From Saccoglossus kowalevskii (taxonomy: Eukaryota > Hemichordata > Enteropneusta > Harrimaniidae): 39,361 nucleotides of DNA. The notes beneath the pieces are model-generated. The model was not told where the DNA came from. It searched no databases and was given only the letters and a program-made list of their open reading frames with translations. Positions 1-11,421 of this stretch are shown piece after piece; within the stretch, counting starts at the first letter, position 1; each line of letters begins with the position of its first letter. The DNA lies in contig NW_003159086.1 in the NCBI RefSeq assembly GCF_000003605.2, positions 1-39,361 of the forward strand, in the 5' to 3' direction. Made by a program: the position numbers and the translations under genes.

Positions 1-939
1 ACAATTTATTTGTTTGATGACCAACTGATCACACATATGCACATATATTTGTTTAATGACCAACTGTTCACACATATGCACATATATTTGTTTGATGACC
101 AACTGATCACGCATATGCACATATATTTGTTTGATGACCAACTGATCACACATATGCACATATATTTGTTTGATGACCATCTTGTCACACATATGCACAT
201 ATATTTGTTTGATGACCAACTGATCACACATATGCACATATATTTGTTTAATGACCAACTGATCATGCATATGCACATATATTTGTTTGATGACCAACTG
301 ATCACGCATATGCACATATATTTGTTTGATGACCAACTGGTCACACATATGCACATATATTTGTTTGATGACCAACTGATCACACATATGCACATATATT
401 TGTTTAATGACCAACTGATCACACATATGCACATATATTTGTTTGATGACCAACTGATCACACATATGCACATATATTTGTTTGATGACCAACTGATCAC
501 ACATATGCACATATATTTGTTTGATGACCAACTTATCACACATATGCACATATATTTGTTTGATGACCAACTGATCACACATATGCACATATATTTGTTT
601 GATGACCAACTGATCACACATATGCACATATATTTGTTTCATGACCAACTGATCACACATATGCACATATATTTGTTTAATGACCAACTGATCACACATA
701 TGCACATATATTTGTTTCATGACCAACTGATCACACATATGCACATATATGTGTTTAATGACCAACTGATCACACATATGCACATATATTTGTTTCATGA
801 CCAACTGATCACACATATGCACATATATTTGTTTGATGACCAACTGATCACACATATGCACATATATTTGTTTGATGACCAACTGATCACACATATGCAC
901 ATATATTTGTTTCATGACCAACTGATCACACATATGCAA

Positions 940-1730
940 ATATATTTGTTGGATGACCAACTTATCACACATATGCACATATATTTGTTTGATGACCAAC
1001 TGATCACACATATGCACATATATTTGTTTCATGACCAACTTATCACACATATGCGCATATATTTGTTTGATGACCAACTGATCACACATATGCACATATA
1101 TTTGTTTCATGACCAACTGATCACACATATGCACTTATATTTGTTTGATGACCAACTGATCACACATATGCACATATATTTGTTTCATGACCAACTGATC
1201 ACACATATGCGCATATATGTGTTTAATGACCAACTGATCACACATATGCACATATATTTGTTTGATGACCAACTGATCACACATATGCACATATATTTGT
1301 TTGATGACCAACTGATCACACATATGCACATATATTTGTTGGATGACCAACTTATCACACATATGCACATATATTTGTTTGATGACCAACTGATCACACA
1401 TATGCACATATATTTGTTTCATGACCAACTTATCACACATATGCGCATATATTTGTTTGATGACCAACTGATCACACATATGCACATATATTTGTTTCAT
1501 GACCAACTGATCACACATATGCACTTATATTTGTTTGATGACCAACTGATCACACATATGCACATATATTTGTTTCATGACCAACTGATCACACATATGC
1601 GCATATATGTGTTTAATGACCAACTGATCACACATATGCACATATATTTGTTTGATGACCAACTGATCACACATATGCACATATATTTGTTTGATGACCA
1701 ACTGATCACACATATGCACATATATTTGTT
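940..1730 (+). repeat. 390-bp tandem step (10 monomers) inside the satellite
   Basis: The stretch about 940-1340 is repeated immediately as about 1330-1730, offset by exactly 390 bp. The shared order includes the private marks GCGCATATATTTG, GCACTTATATTTG and GCGCATATATGTGTTTAATG, so it is a block duplication and not chance similarity of monomers. The same ordered block recurs near 25.79-25.96, 27.53-27.72 and 30.96-31.15 kb. Confidence 0.85.
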
Positions 1731-4700
1731 TGATGACCAACTGATCACACATATGCACATATATTTGTTTGATGACCAACTGATCACACATATGCACATA
1801 TATTTGTTTCATGACCAACTGATCACACATATGCACATATATTTGTTTGATGACCAACTGATCACACATATGCACATATATTTGTTTGATGACCAACTGA
1901 TCACACATATGCACATATATTTGTTTGATGACCAACTGATCACACATATGCACATATATTTGTTTCATGACCAACTGATCACACATATGCACATATATTT
2001 GTTGGATGACCAACTTATCACACATATGCACATATATTTGTTTGATGACCAACTGATCACACATATGCACATATATTTGTTTCATGACCAACTTATCACA
2101 CATATGCACATATATTTGTTTGATGACCAACTGATCACACATATGCACATATATTTGTTTGATGACCAACTGATCACACATATGCACATATATTTGTTTC
2201 ATGACCAACTGATCACACATATGCACATATATTTGTTGGATGACCAACTTATCACACATATGCACATATATTTGTTTGATGACCAACTGATCACACATAT
2301 GCACATATATTTGTTTCATGACCAACTGATCACACATATGCACATATATTTGTTTGATGACCAACTGATCACACATATGCACATATATTTGTTTGATGAC
2401 CAACTGATCACACATATGCACTTATATTTGTTTCATGACCAACTTATCACACATATGCACATATATTTGTTTCATGACCAACTGATCACACATATGCACA
2501 TATATTTGTTTGATGACCAACTGATCACACATATGCACATATATTTGTTTAATGACCAACTGATCACACATATGCACATATATTTGTTTAATGACCAACT
2601 GATCACACATATGCACATATATTTGTTTGATGACCAACTGATCACACATATGCACATATATTTGTTGGATGACCAACTGATCACACATATGCACATATAT
2701 TTGTTTCATGACCAACTTATCACACATATGCACATATATTTGTTTGATGACCAACTGATCACACATATGCACATATATTTGTTTGATTACCAACTGATCA
2801 CACATATGCACATATATTTGTTTCATGACCAACTTATCACACATATGCACATATATTTGTTTGATGACCAACTGATCACACATATGCACATATATTTGTT
2901 TGATGACCAACTGATCACACATATGCACATATATTTGTTTCATGACCAACTTATCACACATATGCACATATATTTGTTTGATGACCAACTTATCACACAT
3001 ATGCACATATATTTGTTTGATGACCAACTGATCACACATATGCACATATATTTGTTTCATGACCAACTTATCACACATATGCACATATATTTGTTTCATG
3101 ACCAACTTATCACACATATGCACATATATTTGCTGGATGACCAACTGATCACACATATGCACATATATTTGTTTCATGACCAACTTATCACACATATGCA
3201 CATATATTTGTTTGATGACCAACTGATCACACATATGCACATATATTTGTTTGATGACCAACTGATCACACATATGCACATATATTTGTTTGATGACCAA
3301 CTGATCACACATATGCACATATATTTGTTTGATGACCAACTTATCACACATATGCACATATATTTGTTTGATGACCAACTGATCACACATATGCACATAT
3401 ATTTGTTGGTTGACCAACTGATCACACATATGCACATATATTTGTTTGATGACCAACTGATCACGCATATGCACATATATTTGTTTGATGACCAATTGAT
3501 CACACATATGCACATATATTTGTTGGATGACCAACTGATCACACATATGCACATATATTTGTTGGATGACCAACTGATCACACATATGCACATATATTTG
3601 TTTCATGACCAACTTATCACACATATGCACATATATTTGTTTCATGACCAACTTATCACACATATGCACATATATTTGTTGGATGACCAACTGATCACAC
3701 ATATGCACATATATTTGTTTCATGACCAACTTATCACACATATGCACATATATTTGTTTGATGACCAACTGATCACACATATGCACATATATTTGTTTGA
3801 TGACCAACTGATCACACATATGCACATATATTTGTTTCATGACCAACTTATCACACATATGCACATATATTTGTTTCATGACCAACTTATCACACATATG
3901 CACATATATTTGTTTGATGACCAACTGATCACACATATGCACATATATTTGTTTCATGACCACCTTATCACACATATGCACATATATTTGTTTGATGACC
4001 AACTGATCACACATATGCACATATATTTGTTTCATGACCAACTTATCACACATATGCACATATATTTGTTTGATGACCAACTGATCACACATATGCACAT
4101 ATATTTGTTGGATGACCAACTGATCACACATATGCACATATATTTGTTTGATGACCAACTTGTCACACATATGCACATATATTTGTTTGATGACCAACTG
4201 ATGACACATATGCACATATATTTGTTGGGTGACCAACTGATCACACATATGCACATATATTTGTTTGATGACCAACTGATCACACATATGCACATATATT
4301 TGTTTCATGACCAACTGATGACACATATGGACATATATTTGTTTCATGACCAACTGATGACACATATGCACATATATTTGTTTGATGACCAACTGATGAC
4401 ACATATGCACATATATTTGTTTCATGACCAACTGATCACACATATGCACATATATTTGTTTCATGACCAACTGATCACACATATGCACATATATTTTTTT
4501 CATGACCAACTGATGACACATATGCACATATATTTGTTTGATGACCAACTGATGACACATATGCACATATATTTGTTTGATGACCATCTGATCACACATA
4601 TGCACATATATTTGTTTGATGACCAACTGATCACACATATGCACATATATTTGTTTGATGACCAACTGATCACACATGCACATATATTTGTTCGATGACC

Positions 4701-5539
4701 AACTGATGACACATATGCACATATATTTGTTTGATGACCAACTGATCACACATATGCACATATATGTGTTTGATGACCAACTTATCACACATATGCACAT
4801 ATATTTGTTGGATGACCAACTTATCACACATATGCACATATATTTGTTTGATGACCAACTGATCACACATATGCACATATATTTGTTTCATGACCAACTG
4901 ATCACACATATGCACATATATTTGTTTGATGACCAACTGATCACACATATGCACTTATATTTGTTTGATGACCAACTGATCACACATATGCACATATATT
5001 TGTTTGATGACCAATTGATCACACATATGCACATATATTTGTTTCATGACCAACTGATCACACATATGCGCATATATGTGTTTAATGACCAACTGATCAC
5101 ACATATGCACATATATTTGTTTGATGACCAACTGATCACACATATGCACATATATTTGTTTGATGACCAACTGATCACACATATGCACATATATTTGTTT
5201 GATGACCAACTTATCACACATATGCACATATATTTGTTTGATGACCAACTGATCACACATATGCACATATATGTGTTTGATGACCAACTTATCACACATA
5301 TGCACATATATTTGTTTCATGACCAACTGATCACGCATATACACATATATTTGTTTCATGACCAACTGATCACACATATGCACATATATTTGTTGGATGA
5401 CCAGCTGATCACACATATGCACATATATTTGTTTGATGACCAACTGATCACACATATGCACATATATTTGTTTCATGACCACCTGATCACACATATGCAC
5501 ATATATTTGTTTGATGACCAACTGATCACACATATGCAC

Positions 5540-5546
5540 ATATATT
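5540..5546. repeat. Putative left target-site duplication, ATATATT
   Basis: ATATATT directly precedes the non-satellite island and recurs at 6261-6267 directly after it. The pair is consistent with a 7-bp duplication made by LINE integration. The motif is part of every monomer and is low complexity, so the true duplication could be shorter, or the match could be partly fortuitous. Confidence 0.5.
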
Positions 5547-6122
5547 ACATGCAATATTAATAATCAGCTAAAATGGGCAAAATCAGTACAGGAAATAATA
5601 GGAAGTGAAATAAATGGATTTTGGAGTAGAGGTAACAAAAATATACAACAAATAAGTAGCCAAATAGAAAAGAATTATATTGAATTATGGAAAAAACAAA
5701 TAACCTCAAAAAAATCATCATCAGGTGAAAATAATAAATTAAGAACTTATTGTAAATTCAAAAATGAATTCAAAATGGAACAGTATTTAACACAAATTAA
5801 AGACCCCCACTATAGAAAAAGTATCTGTAAATTCAGGATAAGTGACCATGGTCTAATGATAGAGAAGGGTAGGCATGTTAGACCAAAAATAAAGTTTGAA
5901 GAAAGGGTATGCAAAAAGTGTGATACGGATGCAGTGGAGGATGAATTCCATTTCCTGATTGATTGTCCAAGTCATAAAAATGCAAGATGTCAGCTGTTTG
6001 GAAAAATTGCTCATATACATCCATATTTTAATTTGATGAAACCAGATGACAAGTTCATATACATTATGAGCAATGTAGATAAGGAACTTGCGAACTATAT
6101 TAGAGAATGTGGTGCATTTTAA
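5547..6122 (+). pseudogene. C-terminal fragment of a LINE ORF2-like polyprotein
   Basis: The frame is open from a TGA in the satellite (5523-5525) through the junction to TAA at 6120-6122, giving about 191 element-derived codons. The first in-frame methionine well inside it is at 5775, but it is unlikely to be a true start because the related-looking sequence continues upstream (W, KLRTYCKFKNEF). The segment FKxEFxxEQYL, then YRKSICKFRISDHGLMIEKG, then a C-x2-C-x9-H-x4-C cluster (codons at 5910, 5919, 5949 and 5964) followed by a short helical tail is, from my knowledge of the family, the usual end of animal LINE polyproteins, downstream of the reverse transcriptase domain. The Cys/His cluster probably binds zinc and nucleic acid. 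No frameshift or stop interrupts the fragment, which suggests a fairly recent insertion. It cannot retrotranspose by itself, since catalytic domains are missing. The family assignment is by recognition and was not searched. Confidence 0.75.
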
Positions 6123-6260
6123 ATATATATATCAATATTTCATAATTTTAAATATGTATTTATTTAAACTACATATTAATTTCTTCCTTTTTTTTAATTT
6201 TAATTATTAGTTTAGCACTTGACTGTATGTTCTCTTCAAACAGAATGATGTCAATAAAGT
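6123..6260 (+). other. LINE 3' untranslated tail
   Basis: About 138 bp of AT-rich sequence between the stop codon and the right junction. It includes an 8-T run at 6188-6195 and a less AT-rich end (CACTTGACTGTATGTTCTC around 6217-6235). It has no similarity to the monomer until the junction. In LINEs the 3' end is the part recognised by the element's reverse transcriptase; that role is inferred here from position only. Confidence 0.65.
6253..6258 (+). promoter_or_regulatory. Polyadenylation signal AATAAA
   Basis: A canonical AATAAA lies 130 bp after the ORF stop and just before the element's end. Its place at the extreme 3' end is typical of retrotransposon transcripts. The sequence is AT-rich, so the hexamer alone is weak evidence; the position gives the call its weight. 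Confidence 0.6.
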
Positions 6261-6267
6261 ATATATT
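6261..6267. repeat. Putative right target-site duplication, ATATATT
   Basis: Second copy of ATATATT, at the junction where satellite resumes with TGTTTGATGACC. It pairs with 5540-5546. One copy fits exactly in an uninterrupted monomer. Confidence 0.5.
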
Positions 6268-9200
6268 TGTTTGATGACCAACTGATCACACATATGCACA
6301 TATATTTGTTGGATGACCAACTGATCACACATATGCACATATATGTGTTTGATGACCAACTGATCACGCATATGCACATATATTTGTTTCATGACCAACT
6401 GATCACACATATGCACATATATTTGTTGGATGACCAACTGATCACACATATGCACATATATTTGTTGGATGACCAACTGATCACACATATGCACATATAT
6501 TTGTTTCATGACCAACTTATCACACATATGCACATATATTTGTTTCATGACCAACTTATCACACATATGCACATATATTTGTTGGATGACCAACTGATCA
6601 CACATATGCACATATATTTGTTTCATGACCAACTTATCACACATATGCACATATATTTGTTTGATGACCAACTGATCACACATATGCACATATATTTGTT
6701 TGATGACCAACTGATCACACATATGCACATATATTTGTTGGATGACCAACTGATCACACATATGCACATATATTTGTTTGATGACCAACTGATCACACAT
6801 ATGCACATATATGTGTTTGATGACCAACTGATCACACATATGCACATATATTTGTTTGATGACCAACTTATCACATATATGCACATATATTTGTTTGATG
6901 ACCAACTGATCACACATATGCACATATATTTGTTTCATGACCAACTGATCACACATATGCACATATATTTGTTTGATGACCAACTGATCACACATGCACA
7001 TATATTTGTTTGATGACCAACTGATCACACATATGCACATATATTTGTTGGATGACCAACTGATCACACATATGCACATATATTTGTTTGATGACCAACT
7101 GATCACACATATGCACATATATTTGTTTCATGACCAACTGATGACACATATGCACATATATTTGTTTCATGACCAACTGATGACACATATGCACATTTAT
7201 TTGTTTGATGACCAACTGATGACACATATGCACATATATTTGTTTCATGACCAACTGATCACACATATGCACATACCCGGTATATTTGTTTCATGACCAA
7301 CTGATCACACATATGCACATATATTTTTTTCATGACCAACTGATGACACATATGCACATATATTTGTTTGATGACCAACTGATGACACATATGCACATAA
7401 ATTTGTTTCATGACCAACTGATCACACATATGCACATATATTTGTTTGATGACCAACTGATCACACATATGCACATATATGTGTTTGATGACCAACTTAT
7501 CACACATATGCACATATATTTGTTTGATGACCAACTGATCACACATATGCACATATATGTGTTTAATGACCAACTGATCACGCATATGCACATATATTTG
7601 TTTAATGACCAACTGATCACGCATATGCACATATATGTGTTTAATGACCAACTGATCACACATATGCACATATATTTGTTTGATGACCAACTGATTACAC
7701 ATATGCACATATATTTGTTTGATGACCAACTGATCACACATATGCACATATATTTGTTTGATGACCAACTGATCACACATATGCACATATATTTGTTTGA
7801 TGACCAACTTATCACATATATGCACATATATTTGTTTCATGACCAACTGATCACACATATGCACATATATTTGTTTGATGACCAACTGATCACACATATG
7901 CACATATATTTGTTTCATGACCAACTTATCACACATATGCACATATATTTGTTTCATGACCAACTTGATCACACATATGCACATATATTTGTTTGATGAC
8001 AAACTGATCACACATATGCACATATATTTGTTTGATGACCAACTGATCACGCATATGCACATATATTTGTTTGATGACCAACTGATCACACATATGCACA
8101 TATATTTGTTGGATGACCAACTGATCACACATATGCACATATATTTGTTTGATGACCAACTGATCACACATATGCACATATATTTGTTTGATGACCAACT
8201 GATCACACATATGCACATATATGTGTTTGATGACCAACTGATCACGCATATGCACATATATGTGTTGGATGACCAACTGATCACACATATGCACATATAT
8301 TTGTTTGATGACCAACTGATCACACATATGCACATATATGTGTGTGATGACCAACTGATCACACATATGCGCATATATGTGTTTGATGACCAACTGATCA
8401 CACATATGCACATATATTTGTTTAATGACCAACTGATCACACATATGCACATATATTTGTTTGATGACCAACTGATCACACATATGCACATATATGTGTT
8501 TGATGACCAACTGATCACACATATGCACATATGTGTTGGATGACCAACTGATCACACATATGCACATATATTTGTTTGATGACCAACTGATCACACATAT
8601 GCACATATATGTGTTTGATGACCAACTGATCACACATATGCACATATATTTGTTTCATGACCAACTGATCACACATATGCACATGTATGTGTTTAATGAC
8701 CAACTGATCACGCATATGCACATATATTTGTTTGATGACCAACTGATCACACATATGCACATATATTTGTTTAATGACCAACTGATCACACATATGCACA
8801 TTTATTTGTTTGATGACCAACTGATCACACATATGCACATATATTTGTTTAATGACCAACTGATCACACATATGCACATTTATTTGTTTGATGACCAACT
8901 GATCACACATATGCACATACATTTGTTTCATGACCAACTTATCACACATATGCACATATATTTGTTTGATGACCAACTGATCACACATATGCACATATAT
9001 TTGTTTGATGACCAACTGATCACACATATGCACATATATTTGTTTCATGACCAACTTATCACACATATGCACACATATTTGTTTCATGACCAACTGATCA
9101 CACATATACACATATATTTGTTTGATGACCAACTGATCACACATATGCACATATATTTGTTTCATGACCAACTTATCACACATATGCACATATATTCGTT

Positions 9201-10970
9201 TGATGACCAACTGATCACACATATGCACATATATTTGTTTCATGACCAACTTATCACACATATGCACATATATTTGTTTGATGACCAACTGATCACACAT
9301 ATGCACATATATTTGTTTGATGACCAACTGATCACACATATGCACATATATTTGTTTGATGACCAACTGATCACACATATGCACATATATTTGTTTGATG
9401 ACCAACTGATCACACATATGCACATATATGTGTTTGATGACCAACTGATCACACATATGCACATATATGTGTTTAATGACCACCTGATCACACATATGCA
9501 CATATATGTGTTTGATGACCAACTGATCACACATATGCACATATATTTGTTTGATGACCAACTGATCACACATATGCACATATATTTGTTTGATGACCAA
9601 CTGATCACACATATGCACATATATGTGTTTGATGACCAACTGATCACACATATGCACATATATGTGTTTAATGACCACCTGATCACACATATGCACATAT
9701 ATGTGTTTGATGACCAACTGATCACACATATGCACATATATTTGTTTGATGACCAACTGATCACACTTATGCACATATATGTGTTTAATGACCAACTGAT
9801 CACACATATGCACATATATTTGTTGGATGACCAACTGATCACACATATGCACATATATTTGTTGGATGACCAACTGATCACACATATGCACATATATTTG
9901 TTTGATGACCAACTTATCACACATATGCACATATATTTGTTTGATGACCAACTGATCACACATATGCACATATATTTGTTTGATGACCAACTGATCACAC
10001 ATATGCACATATATGTGTTTGATGACCAACTGATCACACATATGCACATATGTGTTTAATGACCACCTGATCACACATATGCACATATATGTGTTTGATG
10101 ACCAACTGATCACACATATGCACATATATTTGTTTGATGACCAACTGATCACACATATGCACATATATGTGTTTAATGACCAACTGATCACACATATGCA
10201 CGTATATTTGTGTAATGACCAACTGATCACATATATGCACATATATGTGTTTAATGACCAACTGATCACACATATGCACATATATTTGTTGGATGACAAA
10301 CTGATCACACATATGCACATATATTTGTTTGATGACCAACTGATCACACATATGCACTTATATTTGTTGGATGACCAACTGATCACACATATGCACATAT
10401 ATTTGTTTGATGACCAACTTATCACACATATGCACATATATTTTTTGGATGACCAACTGATCACACATATGCACATATATTTGTTGATGACCAACTGATC
10501 ACACATATGCACATATATGTGTTTGATGACCAACTGATCACACATATGCACATATATTTGTTTGATGACCAACTGATCACACATATGCACATATATTTGT
10601 TGGATGACCAACTGATCACACATATGCACATATATTTGTTTGATGACCAACTGATCACACATATGCACATATATTTGTTTCATGACCAACTGATGACACA
10701 TATGCACATATATTTGTTTCATGACCAACTGATGACACATATGCACATAAATTTGTTTCATGACCAACTGATCACACATATGCACATATATTTGTTTGAT
10801 GACCAACTGATCACACATATGCACATATATGTGTTTGATGACCAACTTATCACACATATGCACATATATTTGTTTCATGACCAACTGATCACACATATAC
10901 ACATATATTTGTTTAATGACCAACTGATCACACATATGCACATATATTTGTTGGATGACCAACTGATCAC
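6268..10970 (+). repeat. 39-bp satellite array, segment rich in the TATATGTGTTT variant
   Basis: Uninterrupted head-to-tail monomers. From about 7.4 to 10.6 kb many units carry TATATGTGTTT in place of TATATTTGTTT, often joined to TTTAATGACC or TTTGATGACC, a mix much rarer elsewhere. Length variants are a 37-bp unit near 6990, a unit with an inserted CCCGG at 7276-7280, a one-base insertion near 7964, and short units near 8530, 10049 and 10485. No gene is seen; the long ORFs on both strands are repeat translations. Confidence 0.97.
7276..7280. repeat. Marker monomer with inserted CCCGG (copy 1)
   Basis: A monomer reads CACATACCCGGTATATTTG where the array normally reads CACATATATTTG. The unit is 46 bp long, 7 bp over normal. 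The same novelty with the same neighbours is present at 16360-16364 and 37760-37764, so the three are copies of one ancestral event. Confidence 0.9.
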
Positions 10971-11407
10971 ACATATGCACAAATATTTGTCTGATGACCA
11001 ACTGATCACACATATGGACATATATTTGTTTGATGACCAACTGATCACACATATGCACATATATGTGTTTAATGACCAACTGATCACACATATGCACATA
11101 TATTTGTTTGATGACCAACTGATCACACATATGCACATATATTTGTTTGATGACCAACTGATCACACATATGCACATATATTTGTTTGATGACCAACTGA
11201 TCACACATATGCACATATATTTGTTTGATGACCAACTGATCACACATCTGCACATATATTTGTTTGATGACCAACTGATCACACATATGCACATATATTT
11301 GTTTCATGACCAACTGATCTCACATATGCACATATATTTGTTTGATGACCAACTGATCACACATATGCACTTATATTTGTTTGATGACCAACTGATCACA
11401 CATATGC

Positions 11408-11421
11408 ATATACCGGTATAT
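11408..11421. repeat. 14-bp perfect palindrome ATATACCGGTATAT (copy 1)
   Basis: A self-complementary 14-mer centred on CCGG replaces the usual CACATATATTTG junction, followed by TTTTTTTGATGACC. It recurs at 14404-14417 and 29916-29929. It is one of the few CpG-containing sites in the array. Confidence 0.85.

Larger units (their letters stand above)
1..5546 (+). repeat. 39-bp satellite array, left segment
   Basis: About 142 head-to-tail monomers of 39 bp, beginning and ending inside a monomer. A consensus-like copy is at 126-164, with landmarks TTTGATGACC, CAACTGATCA and CATATGCACATA. Most differences are single substitutions at a few recurrent sites: G, C or A in TTTNATGACC, CTG or CTT before ATC, and ATC, ATG or GTC. 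The plus frame stays open from position 10 to about 4698 because nearly every unit is exactly 39 bp. A 37-bp unit near 4672 (CACACATGCAC, missing AT) shifts that frame. No gene is supported here: changes occur at all three codon positions and the peptide is only the repeat translated. Orientation is given relative to the MHIY-encoding strand and is otherwise arbitrary. Confidence 0.98.
5547..6260 (+). mobile_element. 5'-truncated non-LTR (LINE-type) retrotransposon remnant
   Basis: This is the only sequence in the window that is not satellite. It contains, in order, an open reading frame with LINE C-terminal character (5547-6122), an AT-rich 3' tail and an AATAAA signal 8 bp before the right junction. 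It has no reverse transcriptase catalytic motif, no endonuclease domain and no 5' UTR, so it is a 3' fragment as expected after abortive target-primed reverse transcription. There is no long poly(A) tail. The element ends in AATAAAGT and passes straight into satellite. Deleting 5547-6267 joins the flanks into a perfect 39-bp monomer, which supports a simple insertion. The clade (for example jockey-, CR1- or RTE-like) is not decided. Confidence 0.8.

Noticed and set aside
10-4698. A giant 1,562-codon protein of 13-residue repeats (and similar ORFs across both strands)
   Set aside because: The ORFs follow from a 39-bp unit without stops. They overlap on both strands, end wherever a 37-bp or irregular unit occurs, and vary at amino-acid-changing positions as freely as at silent ones. 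There is no distinct start region, signal or flanking gene structure.
5775-6122. A complete small 115-residue gene starting at the ATG at 5775
   Set aside because: The frame and the LINE-like sequence continue upstream of this ATG to the junction at 5547, so the ATG is internal to a truncated polyprotein.
6215-6260. A conserved stem-loop at the LINE 3' end
   Set aside because: Only a 4-bp TTCT/AGAA pairing with weak wobble extension was found, too little to call a structure.
6123-6300. The satellite originated from the LINE's own 3' tail
   Set aside because: The satellite lies on both sides of the element in continuous phase, and the monomer is rebuilt when the element is removed, so the array predates the insertion here.
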